A stretch of 64,000 nt of DNA from Isosphaera sp. (lineage in GTDB: Bacteria; Planctomycetota; Planctomycetia; Gemmatales; Gemmataceae): positions 1 through 64,000 of the forward strand of contig PNKH01000015.1 in assembly GCA_013822345.1 (NCBI GenBank), given 5' to 3'. The translations under genes and the position numbers were made by a program. Shown in pieces: positions 14,491 through 21,608 of the stretch. Every line of letters begins with the position of its first letter. Positions within the stretch are counted from its first letter, which is position 1. Below the pieces are notes generated by a model. It searched no databases. It was not told the origin of the DNA and saw only the letters and a program-made list of their open reading frames with translations.

Positions 14491-16048
14491 CGGGTGCGGC
14501 AAGCGGATGCCGCCCCCGGGGGTGTGTGCACGGCTGGTGCCGGCCCTGGTCTTCAAAACCAGTGGGGGGTGTGAGCAACGCCCCCAGTGGGTTCGATTCC
14601 CATACACCCCCGCTCGCCTCGGATTCCCGCGATTCGCCTTGTTCCTTCAGGGGTTGTGAGGACTCACCTTCGTCTCCCTCCGCCTCGTCAGAAAGTCCAT
14701 CGGAGTCTCGCCGGGTCCGCTGCTTGGCGTGTTTTGACACCAAGTAGGACGCCAAGACGACCCGGCCCGGATCGCCCCCAGTTCGCCCCTCAGTCCCCGT
14801 CTTCCGGACCGCGTTCCCACCCGCGGCGGACAGGTCGGGCAGTACCTTCAGCGCGTCGGCTTGTTCCTCAATGACGGTGTGCGAGTAGCGGTCCATCGTC
14901 AGCGTGATGGTCGAGTGCCGTGCGAGCGCCTGAGCCACCTTCGGGTGAACCCGGCCCCGCGCCAGGTTGGTGATGAACGTGTGCCTCAGGGCGTGAAAAT
15001 CGACCACGCGGCCGGACGCATCCCGGAACTCGATCCCGGCCGCGTCCGCGTCGCCGCGGAACATCTTCGCGGCCCGTTTGCGGTCCGTAGGGACGCGGAG
15101 GGCCGGAGCGTCCGGGGTCTTGTTCGAGAGGTGGTCGCGGAGTTCAGCGGCCAGTTCGGGGCGCAAGGGCAGCGTGTCCTCGCGGCGGCGCTTGCTGTTG
15201 CCGGCGGCGACAGTGACCGTGGGCGACGTGGGATTCAAATCGAACGAAGACCCCGTTAGGCTCCGGAGTTCGTTCGCCCGCAGCCCGGTCTCCACCGCGA
15301 GCCGGTAGAGTAGGGCGCGTTCCGGCCCGGGCAGGCTTCCCCGATCCGGACCCCCGGCGGTGACGGCGAGAAGGTTCCGGAGTTCCTCGACCGTGAGCGC
15401 TCGTCGGTCCCGCCGGCGGTCCACCTTCACGTTCAGTGGTTCGAGGTGATCGACCGGGTTGGACGTCGCCCGCCGGTTCTTGACCATCCACCGGCAGAAC
15501 TGCTTCACCGCCCCGAGGTGGAAGTTGAACGTCTGGGCGCTGATGCCGGGCTTCCCGTCGGTCCCCGCCCGGAGGTCGCTCAGGAAGGACTGCACCCGGG
15601 TCGCGGCGATGTCGGGGAAGTAGCGGAACCCGCACCCGTCGAAGACCCGCCGCGCCCGGGCGGTGACGATCCCGACGTGCGTCGGGGTGTTGTCCTTCGC
15701 GGTCAGGGCGGCGGTGAAGTCGCTCAGGTGCTCGGAGAGGGGTTTGGCCGCGGCGACCCGCGCGCCGTCGAGTAGCCCGATTTCGACCAACTTCGCCCGG
15801 ACGCCGGCGGACATCCCGGCGAGCCACCGGGACAGCGACGGGTCGACCTGCCCCCCGCTCCCCCGGTGGTACTCGACCAGCTTCACCAGGTTGCGCCCGA
15901 GTTCGTCGGTCGCGGCCTTGCTCGTGAACCCGGCCAACCGGCGGACCGTCTGTAGGTGGTCGCGGAATTCGACGTACCACTTCGCGCTCCGCTTCGGCTT
16001 CCCGTCGCGGCCGCGGTAGGACGCCCGGAACAGTCGGTAGCCGCTCAC
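14477..16048 (-). CDS. Tyrosine integrase of the selC element, C-terminus reading through selC
   Basis: This 523-residue integrase has the full catalytic set: Arg257 (T-G-L-R-A-N-E-L), Lys286 (G-N-S-K-R-R-R), His352 and Arg355 (F-H-A-L-R-H), His378 (L-A-R-H-S-T) and Tyr388 (M-D-R-Y-S-H). The catalytic domain ends near residue 405. The remaining ~120 residues include a charged linker and then antisense translation of the 68-bp attachment core (G-G-V-W-E-S-N-P-L-G-A-L-L). After the core come about 23 residues read from the selC 5' half and its promoter region. The enzyme excises and integrates the element. Its transcription would be antisense to selC. It starts seven bases after the stop of the small upstream gene, at the end of a minus-strand operon. 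Confidence 0.92.
   Translation of the reverse strand: MSGYRLFRASYRGRDGKPKRSAKWYVEFRDHLQTVRRLAGFTSKAATDELGRNLVKLVEYHRGSGGQVDPSLSRWLAGMSAGVRAKLVEIGLLDGARVAAAKPLSEHLSDFTAALTAKDNTPTHVGIVTARARRVFDGCGFRYFPDIAATRVQSFLSDLRAGTDGKPGISAQTFNFHLGAVKQFCRWMVKNRRATSNPVDHLEPLNVKVDRRRDRRALTVEELRNLLAVTAGGPDRGSLPGPERALLYRLAVETGLRANELRSLTGSSFDLNPTSPTVTVAAGNSKRRREDTLPLRPELAAELRDHLSNKTPDAPALRVPTDRKRAAKMFRGDADAAGIEFRDASGRVVDFHALRHTFITNLARGRVHPKVAQALARHSTITLTMDRYSHTVIEEQADALKVLPDLSAAGGNAVRKTGTEGRTGGDPGRVVLASYLVSKHAKQRTRRDSDGLSDEAEGDEGESSQPLKEQGESRESEASGGVWESNPLGALLTPPTGFEDQGRHQPCTHPRGRHPLAAPDVTP
14518..14612 (+). tRNA. selC: tRNA-Sec (anticodon UCA)
   Basis: The 95-base gene folds as a bacterial selenocysteine tRNA. 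The acceptor stem has eight base pairs (GGGGGTGT 14518-14525 with ACACCCCC 14604-14611). The D arm is long (GCACGGC-TGGT-GCCGGCC). The anticodon arm CTGGT-CTTCAAA-ACCAG carries TCA. The variable arm is large, and the T arm TGGGTTCGATTCCCA has the standard loop. The 3' end continues CTC, so CCA is not encoded. The length equals that of Escherichia coli selC. It implies that the organism inserts selenocysteine, although selA, selB and selD are not in the window. Its 3' half is the attachment site of the element that follows. Confidence 0.95.
14548..14615 (+). repeat. Left attachment repeat (68 bp), within selC
   Basis: The 68 bases from the anticodon arm to three bases past the tRNA (GGTCTTCAAAACCAG... 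to ...CACCCCCGCTC) recur exactly at 29589-29656. The left copy is part of the intact tRNA gene, as expected for the reconstituted side of a tRNA-targeted integration. Confidence 0.95.
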
Positions 16049-16055
16049 CGTTCAC

Positions 16056-16334
16056 CTACCTGTTGGTTGTGACCGAGCAACCCGCCCGCCGCATCTGGCC
16101 GATCACGTCGAGCAGGGCGAAGTGCTCGGCCCGCTCCCGCGTCGCCCCGCCGTCGAACTCCATGATCGCCGCCCGCTCATCCCACACCAGATACCACTCC
16201 GACGGTAGGTCAGCAGGCGTGTCGATCCGGTGGGGGTGGCCGCACGCCGGGCAGCCCGCCGGCGGGGCGCACCCGCGACCGGGGCGCCGGGCCTGCCGGT
16301 CGGGGTCGAAGATGGCGTCGAGGTCGAGCAGCAT
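16056..16334 (-). CDS. Small protein with a zinc-ribbon-like motif
   Basis: The start at ATG 16334 gives 92 residues (MLLDLDAIFDPDRQARRPG...). The longer frame upstream has composition unlike a protein, so the shorter start is chosen. The middle carries G-C-A-P-P-A-G-C-P-A-C-G-H-P-H, a likely metal-binding cluster. The C-terminal half (D-E-R-A-A-I-M-E-F-D-G-G) is acidic, and the end contains a helix with V-I-G-Q-M. It lies between the ATPase and the integrase and is probably co-transcribed. I cannot assign a function; position suggests an accessory replication or excision role. Confidence 0.65.
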   Translation of the reverse strand: MLLDLDAIFDPDRQARRPGRGCAPPAGCPACGHPHRIDTPADLPSEWYLVWDERAAIMEFDGGATRERAEHFALLDVIGQMRRAGCSVTTNR

Positions 16335-16464
16335 GGCTTCCCCGCTGGAAACGTGGACGCAACGGTGATTCCCTTGGACTCCCCGGGTGGTTGCACCCGT
16401 TGAGCGATCCGGACACAACGGAACTGTGGTTGCTTCCGACCGCGTCCAACCCGACCGGTGGAAT

Positions 16465-17972
16465 CTAAACCCCCTGTGCCTCCGAGGGTTGGGTGTTGCT
16501 TTCACGGTTCCGGGCGGGGTGCAGGTCCGGGAACACGGCCTTCACCGTCGGCAGGACCGCCGCCCCGGGGTCGGGCTCGCGCCCGGACAACTTCCACTTG
16601 GCCGGCGTCCGTCCCCGCCCCGCCTCCACCTGCTCGACGGCCCCGGCGTCGTGGAGTTCGGACAGCCGCGAGTAGACCGACGACCTGCTGGCCGATTCCT
16701 TCTGTGTGGCGTCCCGGGTGGTGAACTCCCCGGTCGCCCACCCCTTCAGGTTCTCGAAGAACTGGATGGCAGAGTCGGACACCCCGCCCCCGAGCGACAG
16801 GGCGAACGACCGGGCGACCAGCCGGCGGGCGATCTGGTAGTCCGCGGCCGCGGCGAGGAGGGTGCCGTCCGCGTCCGCCGCCCGCTGGCGGTGGTGCAGT
16901 AGCGCACTCGCGCACTCGCCTGAACGAGGGCCAGGAGGTGCGGGAACGCCCGCCGCACCTCGACCCGCCGGCAGTCGAACCCGGCGGCGATCCGGTCCGC
17001 GAACGGGACCCGGACGTCGGCCCGCGGGAGCATCCGCTGGAGCGCGTGGTGGACCGCCCGGACCCGGTCCGGGGCACCGACCCGTGGAGCCGCATGCCGG
17101 TTCGCGAGGGCCGTGACGATCCTTCGGGTCTGCTCCTCCCGCTCGTCGGTCTGGAGGAGCAGACAGCGGTTGGCGTCCTCCTCGAAGACCTGGGTGAGGG
17201 TGGTGGACTCGACGAACGCGATCGGGCCGTCCTGCTCGATCGCCACCGTCTCGATCCGCCCGCCCTCCACCTTCATCGGCATCAGCTTCGACAGCCGGCC
17301 GGCGGACAGCATCTCCCGCAGGGCGCGGGTGGCCTCGGCCCGGTCGTCGTCCTCCAACCGTGACCGCTCGCCGGCCACCACCCACTTGTGGCGGAGCGAG
17401 TCCGGGGGCATGTGGAACAGCGCCTGCGGGGTCATCTGGGTGGCGTGGACGACCGCCTCCGGGGGGAACAGGGAGGCGACGGACTCGATCAGGAACGACT
17501 TCCCGGACGACGACGACCCGCGGACGATCCCGGCCAGCGGCCTCGGCAGGAGGCGGGACACCCCGATCAGGTAGACCGCCAGGGACAGCTCCCGCTCCCC
17601 GACCACCCCTACCGCGGCCACGTCGTCGCACACCCGGCCGATCAACTCGGGGTCGCCGAGCAGGGCCTCCGCGTCCGCCCGGATGTCGGGGGGCGTGTCC
17701 GGGCCGTCGCCGGCGCCCGTCGCGGCGTCGGCCTTTGACCCGACCCCGCTCCCGGCCGCGACGAGCCTGAGCAACTCGCCGTCGATGGCCTCGGTCGGCA
17801 CGGCCGGGCACTTACCGTTCAGCGCCCGGGCGAACCGGCCCCGGGCGACCGCGCTGGCCGGGTCCAGGGCGTCCGCGAAGACCACCTCGCCGCCGACCTT
17901 GGCGGTAATCCGATACTTCTTGCCGGTCCGCTCGGGGATCAACTCCAGGCCGGCGGGTTCGTGCTCCGTCAT
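16465..17972 (-). pseudogene. Frameshifted P-loop ATPase/helicase-like gene of the element
   Basis: The gene starts at ATG 17972 with a four-base ATGA overlap to the TOPRIM gene. The reading frame runs to about codon 352 and then shifts; the continuation is found in another frame and ends at 16465. The break is an exact 8-bp tandem duplication (GCGCACTC twice, 16902-16917 on the plus strand). Removing one copy gives 1,500 bases, a complete 499-residue protein. The sequence shows a Walker A motif G-S-S-S-S-G-K-S at about 152 and an arginine-rich segment near 315. The restored C-terminus contains a winged-helix-like region (R-S-S-V-Y-S-R-L-S-E-L). Such proteins pair with primases to replicate small elements. 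As it stands the protein is truncated. Confidence 0.85.
16902..16917. repeat. 8-bp tandem duplication that breaks the ATPase gene
   Basis: GCGCACTC occurs twice in tandem at 16902-16909 and 16910-16917. The extra eight bases shift the frame in the ATPase gene; one copy restores A-L-V-Q-A-S-A-L-L-H-H-R-Q-R. Confidence 0.92.
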
Positions 17973-18829
17973 CGGTCTCCCCGCAGGGTGGTGATGGTCA
18001 GCCGCCGGGCGGGGGCGGCCTGGACGAGTTGTTCCACGTCGGCCCGGGTCGCCCCGGCCCGCGCCCACGCCCTCACATCCTTGACCCCGGCCGGGGGTTC
18101 GACCATCCGGACGGCCGGGACGTGGACGACCAGGACCGATGTCAGGTTTCGGGCGCCATGACGGCCGGGCTCGTCGGCGTCGGACACGATCACGACCCCG
18201 GCGGGGCGGAGCGCCCGGACCAGCGCGACGAGGTGCTTCGTCCCGCCGGTACAGCTCGGCCGGCCGACGACGTTTGGGAACCCCAGGTCGAGCAGGGCGG
18301 CCGTGTCCGTCGGGCCCTCGGCCACGAGCAGCGGTGCGGCCGGGGCGGGGTCGGCGGCCGGGAGGAACAGCCCCTCCTTGCCGCCCTTCACCGCGAACTT
18401 CGACCCGCCCGGGGCGCGGAGGTGAATGCCGACGACCCGGCCGGCAACGGGGTCGGACATCGGGAACGACCACGCGAGGTGGTCGGCGGACCACCCGACC
18501 CGCAGCGCGGCCAGGGCCTCGACCGACACCCCGAGGGAGGCGGCGAGCCCGGCGAGCCGGTCCGGGGCGGCCGCCCGGCGGTAACGCTCCGCGAGCGCGG
18601 TCAGGTCGCCCGGCGGCGGGTCGAGGCGGAGGACGCGCCGGCGGGGCCGGACCCGCCCCCCGTCCCCGGCCAGGCGGTGCAGCCAGCCGGCGTCCCCCGC
18701 CCGCTTCGGGGACTCGGTCCGGGGGCAGATGGCGGCGGTCCCGTCGGCGCTGACCAGGCACCAGTCCGCCTTCCCGCACACCTGGCACGGGACGGACCGG
18801 GTGACGCGCTTCCATGCCGGGTCGCTCAC
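17969..18829 (-). CDS. TOPRIM-domain primase-like protein
   Basis: The GTG at 18829 overlaps the stop of the HTH gene by GTGA and gives 286 residues. The N-terminus holds a zinc-finger-like region (C-Q-V-C-G-K-A-D-W-C-L, then I-C-P-R). A TOPRIM fold is recognisable from V-A-E-G-P-T-D-T-A-A-L-L (catalytic Glu) and V-I-V-S-D-A-D-E-P-G-R-H-G (Asp-x-Asp). Between them lies S-K-F-A-V-K-G-G-K-E-G-L-F. This layout fits primases of small mobile elements that make primers for the associated helicase. It is followed, with a four-base overlap, by the ATPase gene. The longer upstream frame overlaps the HTH gene and is not used. Confidence 0.8.
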   Translation of the reverse strand: MSDPAWKRVTRSVPCQVCGKADWCLVSADGTAAICPRTESPKRAGDAGWLHRLAGDGGRVRPRRRVLRLDPPPGDLTALAERYRRAAAPDRLAGLAASLGVSVEALAALRVGWSADHLAWSFPMSDPVAGRVVGIHLRAPGGSKFAVKGGKEGLFLPAADPAPAAPLLVAEGPTDTAALLDLGFPNVVGRPSCTGGTKHLVALVRALRPAGVVIVSDADEPGRHGARNLTSVLVVHVPAVRMVEPPAGVKDVRAWARAGATRADVEQLVQAAPARRLTITTLRGDR

Positions 18830-19068
18830 CTCCGGCCCCCCTTCAGCTTCTCCCACGTCTGGCGGTCCGGGGCGCCGGCCGCGAGCCAGCCGAACAGCTC
18901 GGCCCGGACCCACCGCGGGCACCGGGGGGTGAGGTACACCGGCAGCGGGAGCCTCCCGCCGGCGTGCAGCTTGAAGAACGTGGCCCGGGACACCCCGAGC
19001 AGGCGGGCCGCGTCCGCCGGGGGCAGGGCGAGCTGATCGGAGGCGACCGGGGTCTGTGGGGTGCTCAT
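18826..19068 (-). CDS. AlpA/MerR-like helix-turn-helix protein
   Basis: From ATG 19068 the protein has 80 residues. The segment L-P-P-A-D-A-A-R-L-L-G-V-S-R-A-T-F-F-K-L-H is a winged helix-turn-helix of the excisionase/AlpA type. It is followed by a short strand (L-P-L-P-V-Y-L) and W-V-R-A-E-L-F-G-W-L-A-A-G-A-P, the recognition pattern of such regulators. AlpA-like proteins control integrase genes and act as directionality factors. Here the gene heads the operon HTH - TOPRIM - ATPase - small - integrase, with overlaps at the first two junctions. It probably regulates excision. Confidence 0.8.
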   Translation of the reverse strand: MSTPQTPVASDQLALPPADAARLLGVSRATFFKLHAGGRLPLPVYLTPRCPRWVRAELFGWLAAGAPDRQTWEKLKGGRR

Positions 19069-19168
19069 GCCCGCAGCTTGGCAGGCGCGGGGGGAACCTG
19101 CTGCCGGGCGCTCCGTGTGCCGTGCGGCGCCACGCGTGTGGGTCGAGGTCGTACCCGCCACGAGCCCG

Positions 19169-19198
19169 GTGGCTCCTGACCCCGTCAGGAGTCGCCAC
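19169..19198. promoter_or_regulatory. Stem-loop in the 324-bp gap upstream of the HTH gene
   Basis: GTGGC-TCCTGAC (19169-19180) pairs with GTCAGGA-GTC-GCCAC (19184-19198), with a three-base bulge. It lies in the only long gene-free gap of the module (19069-19392). It may be a terminator for the gene ending at 19393, an operator, or part of an origin. Nothing else is recognisable in that gap. Confidence 0.4.
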
Positions 19199-19392
19199 AC
19201 CACCGCGGCGGTGTCCGTCAGGCCGGCGGGCGGATCACTCGACCGGTCCTGTTCCGCCGGCGCGATCGCGGGCGGGGGTGGCACGCCGGGGTCGGGCGGC
19301 CGGCCGGGTCACCGGGGGCGAGCGCCGGGGTCGGGAGAGGTTCGGTCGGCCACGCCCCGAGGGCCGGCCGCGGGCGGGGGCGGGGCGGCGAT

Positions 19393-20115
19393 CTACCCGC
19401 CGGCTTCGGGGGCGGGGACGGTCACGAGCGCGAGGACCTCGGGCAGCCTCGCCCGCCGGACCTTGGCGAGGGTCCGGCACGCCGCCATCAACTGCCGGTG
19501 GGCGGAGTCGATGTGCTTCGGCAGCACGTTCAACGACACGAACAGCTTCGCCTTCCCGCCGACCAGCACCTTCTCCATCACCCGCCCCTGCCACAGCTCA
19601 AGGGTGGTCAACACGACCCAGGCCAGGACCACCCGCTCGGCCAGCAGCCAGTCGAGCGCGGACGGGCTCGGCCCGGCCAGCGCGGCGCGCAGCGCCGAGG
19701 CGTGCCGCAGGGTGGCCTCCTCGGCTACCAGGTCGCCTCGGGATCGCATCCTGACCCACCGCACCAGAACCTCCCGCCCGGCGTCGCCCCAGAGCGCGGC
19801 GGCGGCCGGGTTGTCCAGGTACTTCTCCACCGCGGGGAGGGCGGCACGGTCGCCGCTGCCGGCCCGGGCAGCGGTGTCCGGGTCGATTACCCCGGCTCGC
19901 CGTCGGAGTTCGGCCGGCACCCAGGTGGGGGTGTCGGTCGCCGGGATCATCTCGGTCGTCATCGTCGGCATCCTCCTCTTCCGCCACTCACCCCGGTGGT
20001 GCTGGTGCCACCCGGCCGCCAGGAGCGCGTCCGCGACCAGCCCGGCCGCCCGGTCGAGCACGCCCCGCACGCGCCCGACCCGGCGGCCGAGTCGGTCGAG
20101 CCGGTCCTGACGCAT
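19393..20115 (-). CDS. Element-borne protein of unknown function (possible fusion)
   Basis: The frame from ATG 20115 gives 240 residues. The first ~48 (L-D-R-A-A-G-L-V-A-D-A-L-L-A-A-G-W-H) form an amphipathic helix and end in R-G-E-W-R-K-R-R. Then comes a second likely start, ATG 19962, preceded by AAGAGGAGG at 19972-19980. The part after it (residues 52-240) is helical, with G-D-R-A-A-L-P-A-V-E-K-Y-L-D and S-A-H-R-Q-L-M-A-A. I recall similar two-gene arrangements in planctomycete elements, where the first part is the tail of the gene upstream and the second part is separate. Here no stop divides them. No function is recognised. Confidence 0.6.
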   Translation of the reverse strand: MRQDRLDRLGRRVGRVRGVLDRAAGLVADALLAAGWHQHHRGEWRKRRMPTMTTEMIPATDTPTWVPAELRRRAGVIDPDTAARAGSGDRAALPAVEKYLDNPAAAALWGDAGREVLVRWVRMRSRGDLVAEEATLRHASALRAALAGPSPSALDWLLAERVVLAWVVLTTLELWQGRVMEKVLVGGKAKLFVSLNVLPKHIDSAHRQLMAACRTLAKVRRARLPEVLALVTVPAPEAGG

Positions 20116-20271
20116 TCACTTGTCGAGCTTCTGCCGTTCCGCGCGGACCGCCTCGTGCCGGGCGATCAGGGCCGCCAGGTGGCCGCCGGCGACGTACTCC
20201 CTCCGCACCAACTTCCCGACCCGGCGGGAGCGGTAGAAGTAGACGCGGCCGTTGCGGTGTTCGAGCCCCAT
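20116..20271 (-). CDS. Small basic protein, in frame with the next gene across a single TGA
   Basis: This 51-residue protein from ATG 20271 begins M-G-L-E-H-R-N-G-R-V-Y-F-Y-R-S-R-R-V and ends R-A-E-R-Q-K-L-D-K. The stop is TGA at 20116-20118, followed immediately by ATG in the same reading frame. The downstream residues look like the natural continuation of this protein. It may therefore be a nonsense-interrupted gene, a stop-restart pair, or, less likely, a UGA read as selenocysteine. It is the first gene of the element's minus-strand set. The function is unknown; the basic N-terminus suggests nucleic-acid binding. Confidence 0.6.
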   Translation of the reverse strand: MGLEHRNGRVYFYRSRRVGKLVRREYVAGGHLAALIARHEAVRAERQKLDK

Positions 20272-20379
20272 CTCCCACCCGTGTACTACACCCCGTCGGG
20301 TGCCCCGCTCGACCCTCGCCCGACGAACCGACCGTAACCGACCGAGCCGGAACCAGCCGCCGGCGGGCACCTGCCGGCG

Positions 20380-21030
20380 CAACGTCCCAGTTCGCGGCGC
20401 TGGTCCCCAAGGTGCGGGCCTTCCTGGCGGGCGCGGCGTTCGGCATGCCGGTGGACCTGGGCACCCCGGAGATGGTGAAGGCGATCTCGAGCAACGTCGT
20501 CGGGTTCGTGACCATCCAGACGTTCGTGAAGGAGCTGCGGGAGGTCGCGGTCCAGGAACTCGAACCCGAGTCGGTCGGCGCCGGCCGGCCGCTCTCGCAG
20601 ACGCCGGGCTTCCCGTGGTCGCGGCCGACGGTGAGGGCGGCGAGGTGCGTCCTGAACCTGGTCCCGCGGCAACAAGTTCGAGGTCGAGTTCGCGAGGTTG
20701 CTCGAAGCTGCCGGGGGCGTGGAGCGATTCGCGAAGCTGCAGGAGCGGTTCGGCTTCGTGATCGAGTACACGGACGCGACCGGCAACCTCCGGCACTACG
20801 AGCCGGACTTCGTGGCCGTGACCGCCGGCGGAACGCACCACCCGATCGAGGCGAAGGGGCTGGAGGACGTGAACGTGGAGCACAAGGACCGGGCCGCCCG
20901 GCTGTGGGCCGAGAACGCCACCGCGCTCACCGGCACGCCGTGGTGCTACCTGAAGGTGCGGCAGGCCACGTTCGAGAAGCTGAAGCCCGACGAGTTCGCG
21001 GACCTCCTGGCGGCCCGGGGGAGTGAGTGA
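20380..21030 (+). pseudogene. Decayed C-terminus of a type III restriction enzyme (Res subunit)
   Basis: Residues S-Q-F-A-A-L-V-P-K-V-R-A-F-L-A-G-A-A-F-G through C-V-L-N-L-V-P read in one frame. After a break near 20666 the sequence continues in another frame with G-N-K-F-E-V-E-F-A-R-L-L. The second part carries a PD-(D/E)xK nuclease pattern: H-Y-E-P-D-F-V-A-V, then I-E-A-K-G-L-E-D. It continues V-E-H-K-D-R-A-A-R-L-W-A-E-N-A-T-A-L-T-G-T, a typical Res ending. The helicase half, the start and the Mod subunit are absent. The break is consistent with loss of two bases. This is a defence-gene relic on the plus strand of the element. Confidence 0.8.
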
Positions 21031-21060
21031 ATTCCGGATTGTAGTAGAAACAGGGCCCGA

Positions 21061-21079
21061 CCCGCCCGGCCGGGGCGGG
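21061..21079. terminator. GC hairpin between convergent genes
   Basis: CCCGCCC-GGCCG-GGGCGGG forms a seven-base-pair stem between the restriction remnant and the lipoprotein gene. There is no T-run, so its role as a terminator is tentative. Confidence 0.35.
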
Positions 21080-21086
21080 CGCTCGC

Positions 21087-21494
21087 TCACTTCGACGTCA
21101 GCTCGATGTCGTAGGTCGCCTCGCCGCGCGGGACGGTCGTCGCCAGCCCGGCCGTGTCGAACGTCTCGTACTTCTTCGGGGTCGCCACGTACAGCGGGTT
21201 CGGCCGCGGCTTCACCCCCGCACCGGGCTCCGGCTGGACCACCCGGAAGTCCTCGGTCGACACCGACAGCTTGACCGGGCCGACCGGGGCGCCGACGATC
21301 CGGTAGGTCCCGTCGGCGGCGATCTCCCCGCCGGTCCGGACCACGTCGTCCTCGGACACCACGTTCACCACCCCAGACTTCACCGGCTTCCCGTCGACGG
21401 TCACCCGGCCGGACAGGGTGGTGATCTCCGGCGGGCCCTTGGCACACCCGGCCAGGGCGAGGCACGCGGCCACCGCCCCGAGTCGCGACCGCAT
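21087..21494 (-). CDS. Small lipoprotein with a transthyretin-like/carboxypeptidase regulatory domain
   Basis: This 135-residue protein has a lipoprotein signal (A-A-C-L-A-L-A-G-C) with the lipobox cysteine at about residue 17. The remainder reads L-S-G-R-V-T-V-D-G-K-P-V-K-S-G-V-V-N-V, the beta-sandwich seen in many planctomycete lipoproteins. G-E-I-A-A-D-G-T-Y-R-I-V and V-G-P-V-K-L-S-V follow. It would be anchored in a membrane facing the periplasm. It is the last gene of the minus-strand group beta-helix - DUF1559 - lipoprotein; this pairing with DUF1559 is common in planctomycetes. Binding partner and ligand are unknown. Confidence 0.85.
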   Translation of the reverse strand: MRSRLGAVAACLALAGCAKGPPEITTLSGRVTVDGKPVKSGVVNVVSEDDVVRTGGEIAADGTYRIVGAPVGPVKLSVSTEDFRVVQPEPGAGVKPRPNPLYVATPKKYETFDTAGLATTVPRGEATYDIELTSK

Positions 21495-21534
21495 CGGACA
21501 ACTCCGGTTCGAGGTGGTTCCGGTCCGGGCGAGG

Positions 21535-21593
21535 GGCCGGGTTCGCCCCGGCCGTGGTTGAGAAGGCAGAAGACGGCCGGGGTGAACCCGGCC
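21535..21593. promoter_or_regulatory. Intercistronic hairpin between DUF1559 and the lipoprotein gene
   Basis: The 21-base arms, 21535-21555 and 21573-21593, pair with only one G-T wobble and a 17-base loop. It lies between the DUF1559 stop and the lipoprotein start, so it could be an attenuator, terminator or stabiliser of the upstream message. Confidence 0.6.
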
Positions 21594-21608
21594 GCTCGCC
21601 GGCGGGGG

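Noticed and set aside
19069-19392. A coding gene in the 324-bp gap of the element
   Set aside because: All frames there are shadow-like extensions of neighbours without a start or composition typical of the real genes; only a stem-loop is visible.
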